DNA of 64,000 bases from Deinococcus frigens DSM 12807 (lineage in GTDB: Bacteria; Deinococcota; Deinococci; Deinococcales; Deinococcaceae). Positions 62,453 to 64,000 of this stretch are shown here, piece after piece (position 1 is the stretch's first letter; every line of letters starts with the position of its first letter). Under the pieces are notes generated by a model. It worked only from the letters and a program-made list of their open reading frames with translations. It was not told the DNA's origin and did no database searches. The stretch spans positions 1 to 64,000 of the forward strand of contig NZ_JNIW01000013.1 in assembly GCF_000701425.1 (NCBI RefSeq), given 5' to 3'. The position numbers and the translations under genes were made by a program.

Positions 62453-63733
62453 ATGAGTACCATGCCAGTTCTGGGGGTCATCGAGGGCTTCTATGGCCGT
62501 CCCTGGACCGCGGCCCAGCGTGGCCGCCTGTTTGAGCGGATGGCCGCCTGGGGCCTGAACACCTACCTCTACGCCCCCAAGGATGACCGCTGGCACCGGC
62601 AGGAGTGGCGCGAAGCCTACCCGGCAGCGGAGGCCGAATCTCTGCGGGCTTTGGTTGAAGATGCCCGCCAGCACGGCGTCCGCCTCGTGTACGCGCTGGC
62701 CCCTGGCCTGGACCTCGACTGGGCCAACGGGGCGGACCGCCGCGCGCTGGCACAGAAGTTTGTCAGCGTGCAGCGCCTGGGGATCGAGCATTTCTCGCTG
62801 CTGTTCGACGACATTCCGTATGCCCCGGACCGCGCCGCACAGGCCCGCGAGCAGGTGGCCGCCACCCACCACGTTCTGGATGCGCTGTGGCCGGATGGGC
62901 AGGCCGGATTGATGCTGTTCTGTCCCACCGAATACTGTGCGGAGCGGGCGCGGCCAGGGGTGGCCAGCTCGCCCTATCTACGCGCTCTGGGCGAGGGCCT
63001 GCGCCCCAGCGTGGACATCCTGTGGACCGGACCGCAGGTGGTATCGCCCGAAATCAGCGTGCAGAGCATTCTGGAGGTCAACCGGGCAGTCTGCCGCCCG
63101 GTCCTGCTCTGGGACAACCTGCACGCCAGCGATTACAGCCTGCACCGCCTGCACCTGGGACCTTACGCGGGCCGTCCGCTGGACCTGCGCGCTGGGGTGG
63201 CGGGCATCCTGAGCAACCCGAACAACCCGCTGGAGCCGAACACGCCGGGGCTGTTCAGTCTGGCGGACTACGCCGGGGCCGCGCCGGACTGGACGCCGGA
63301 GACCTCGCTGGACCGCGCGCTGGAAGTCTGGCTGCCGGAGTTCATGGCCGTTCCCGCCCACCCGGTCACGCTCGAAGACCTGCGGCTGGTGGCCCACATG
63401 CTGTATCTGCCGGGTCAGCTTGGGCCGCAAGCCGTGCGGGTGCTGACGGTGGCGCGGCAAGTGGTGGATTTGCAGACCGGCGCAGAGCAGCGGGCGTCGC
63501 TGCTGGAAGAACTGCGCGCCGCCCGCCGCCGGGTGGTCCGGGTGCTGCGCGCGCTGGAGGCGGGTCCGAACCGCGACCTGCTGTTCGATCTGCACCCGTA
63601 TCTGGTGGACGTGGTGGAGGAACTGAACCGGTTGATGGTGGGAGCAACGCAGCGCGGCGAGGATGACCCGGAGGCTTTTCTGTACCGGGGCAGCCTGGCC
63701 GACCACCTGATGACGCTGGGCCGGGAAAACTGA
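62453..63733 (+). CDS. beta-N-acetylglucosaminidase (GH84-like catalytic domain)
   Basis: 426 aa, ATG 62453 with AGGAGG upstream; no signal peptide, so intracellular. GH84/NAGidase signatures: GVIEGFYGRPWTAAQR at the N-terminus, LYAPKDDRWHRQEWREAYP, and FSLLFDDIPYAPD (~115-127) with the catalytic Asp-Asp pair. ILWTGPQVVS, VLLWDNLHASDYS and LSNPNNPLEPN also match the family. The C-terminal ~120 residues are helical. It would remove terminal beta-GlcNAc from imported oligomers or wall fragments, feeding the kinase and deaminase upstream. Shorter than multidomain secreted members. Confidence 0.9.
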   Translation: MSTMPVLGVIEGFYGRPWTAAQRGRLFERMAAWGLNTYLYAPKDDRWHRQEWREAYPAAEAESLRALVEDARQHGVRLVYALAPGLDLDWANGADRRALAQKFVSVQRLGIEHFSLLFDDIPYAPDRAAQAREQVAATHHVLDALWPDGQAGLMLFCPTEYCAERARPGVASSPYLRALGEGLRPSVDILWTGPQVVSPEISVQSILEVNRAVCRPVLLWDNLHASDYSLHRLHLGPYAGRPLDLRAGVAGILSNPNNPLEPNTPGLFSLADYAGAAPDWTPETSLDRALEVWLPEFMAVPAHPVTLEDLRLVAHMLYLPGQLGPQAVRVLTVARQVVDLQTGAEQRASLLEELRAARRRVVRVLRALEAGPNRDLLFDLHPYLVDVVEELNRLMVGATQRGEDDPEAFLYRGSLADHLMTLGREN

Positions 63734-63863
63734 TACGGATTGCGGGTAAAGTCCCGACGTTGACCCGGCTGGAAGGAGAAGCACAGAAGACGCGTGGCGT
63801 GGTCTGGCAGACCAGACGGCCCTTTCCCTTTCCTGCCCTTCCTGGAATGGAACGCCATCCGTC

Positions 63864-64000
63864 TCAGAGCGCGGCAGACGGCTCGGCGCGGTGGCCCAGG
63901 GCGCGCGACAGTTCATTGGCGTGCTCGACGACCAGGTGAATGAACTCATGGCGCTTGGCCTGATCCAGCCGCATAACCGGGCCAGCGATGCTCAGGGCGG
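63864..64000 (-). CDS. IclR-family transcriptional regulator, C-terminal end (partial)
   Basis: Runs off the window edge; only the last 45 residues are visible, ending at TGA 63864-63866. The sequence ALSIAGPVMRLDQAKRHEFI matches the conserved end of the IclR effector-binding domain (hydrophobic-Ser-hydrophobic-x-GP, then a C-terminal helix). It is convergent with the GH84-like gene and 130 bp from it. Confidence 0.75.
   Translation of the reverse strand, partial: ALSIAGPVMRLDQAKRHEFIHLVVEHANELSRALGHRAEPSAAL

Overview
The window is high-GC bacterial DNA whose gene content, codon use and signals look like a Deinococcus-type organism. The clues are an IS4-like transposase tail, several promoters whose -10 box sits 6-8 nt before the start codon (leaderless style), and a large chromosomal exopolysaccharide (EPS) region beside peptide and amino-sugar uptake operons. 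The genus is an inference. I see no tRNA, rRNA, CRISPR array or replication origin.

Layout. 1-398: 3' remnant of a transposase with an internal stop. 424-5112: an EPS O-acetylation module (AlgX-like, AlgF-like, MBOAT AlgI-like, AlgJ-like). 5564-9710 (minus): a tyrosine-kinase/chain-length protein, a Wzy-type polymerase with an extracytoplasmic tail, and a secreted CBM60-like protein. 10481-23274: an operon with a dipeptide/oligopeptide ABC transporter, a GntR regulator, a creatininase-family hydrolase, a ketopantoate-reductase-like enzyme, two SDRs, an M20 dipeptidase and an M32 carboxypeptidase. Ten successive junctions in it are 4-nt stop/start overlaps. 23353-26767: a second binding protein plus two permeases without ATPases. 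27166-44418: the main EPS locus. Its minus arm has a sugar transferase, galE, a GH-like lipoprotein and an LCP transferase. Its plus arm has a flippase, three GT4 glycosyltransferases, a polymerase, a second GH-like lipoprotein and a second Wzz/tyrosine-kinase protein. The arm ends with a 586-aa protein that reads as a Cas3 helicase core stripped of its ATPase motifs.

44927-48723 (minus): riboflavin operon ribD-ribE-ribBA-ribH under an FMN riboswitch, bracketed by two copies of a 170-200 bp MITE-like element. A hairpin lies between the ribD Shine-Dalgarno and its ATG. 49348-50118: 3-hydroxybutyrate dehydrogenase. 50805-63733: a LacI-controlled amino-sugar cluster (ABC transporter including a permease-ATPase fusion, methyltransferase, GH4, NagB-like deaminase, GlcNAc-kinase-like protein, MOSC protein, GH84-like glucosaminidase). 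63864-64000: 3' end of an IclR regulator.

How the genes work together. The Wzx/Wzy-type EPS genes would build and polymerise a lipid-linked polysaccharide; the Alg-like set would acetylate it; the LCP protein could attach it to the wall. The two transport operons look dedicated to peptides and to amino-sugar oligomers, each followed by intracellular hydrolases. All three binding-protein genes in the window are followed by a strong hairpin before the permease gene. Start sites and boundaries were chosen by eye; no database search was possible.
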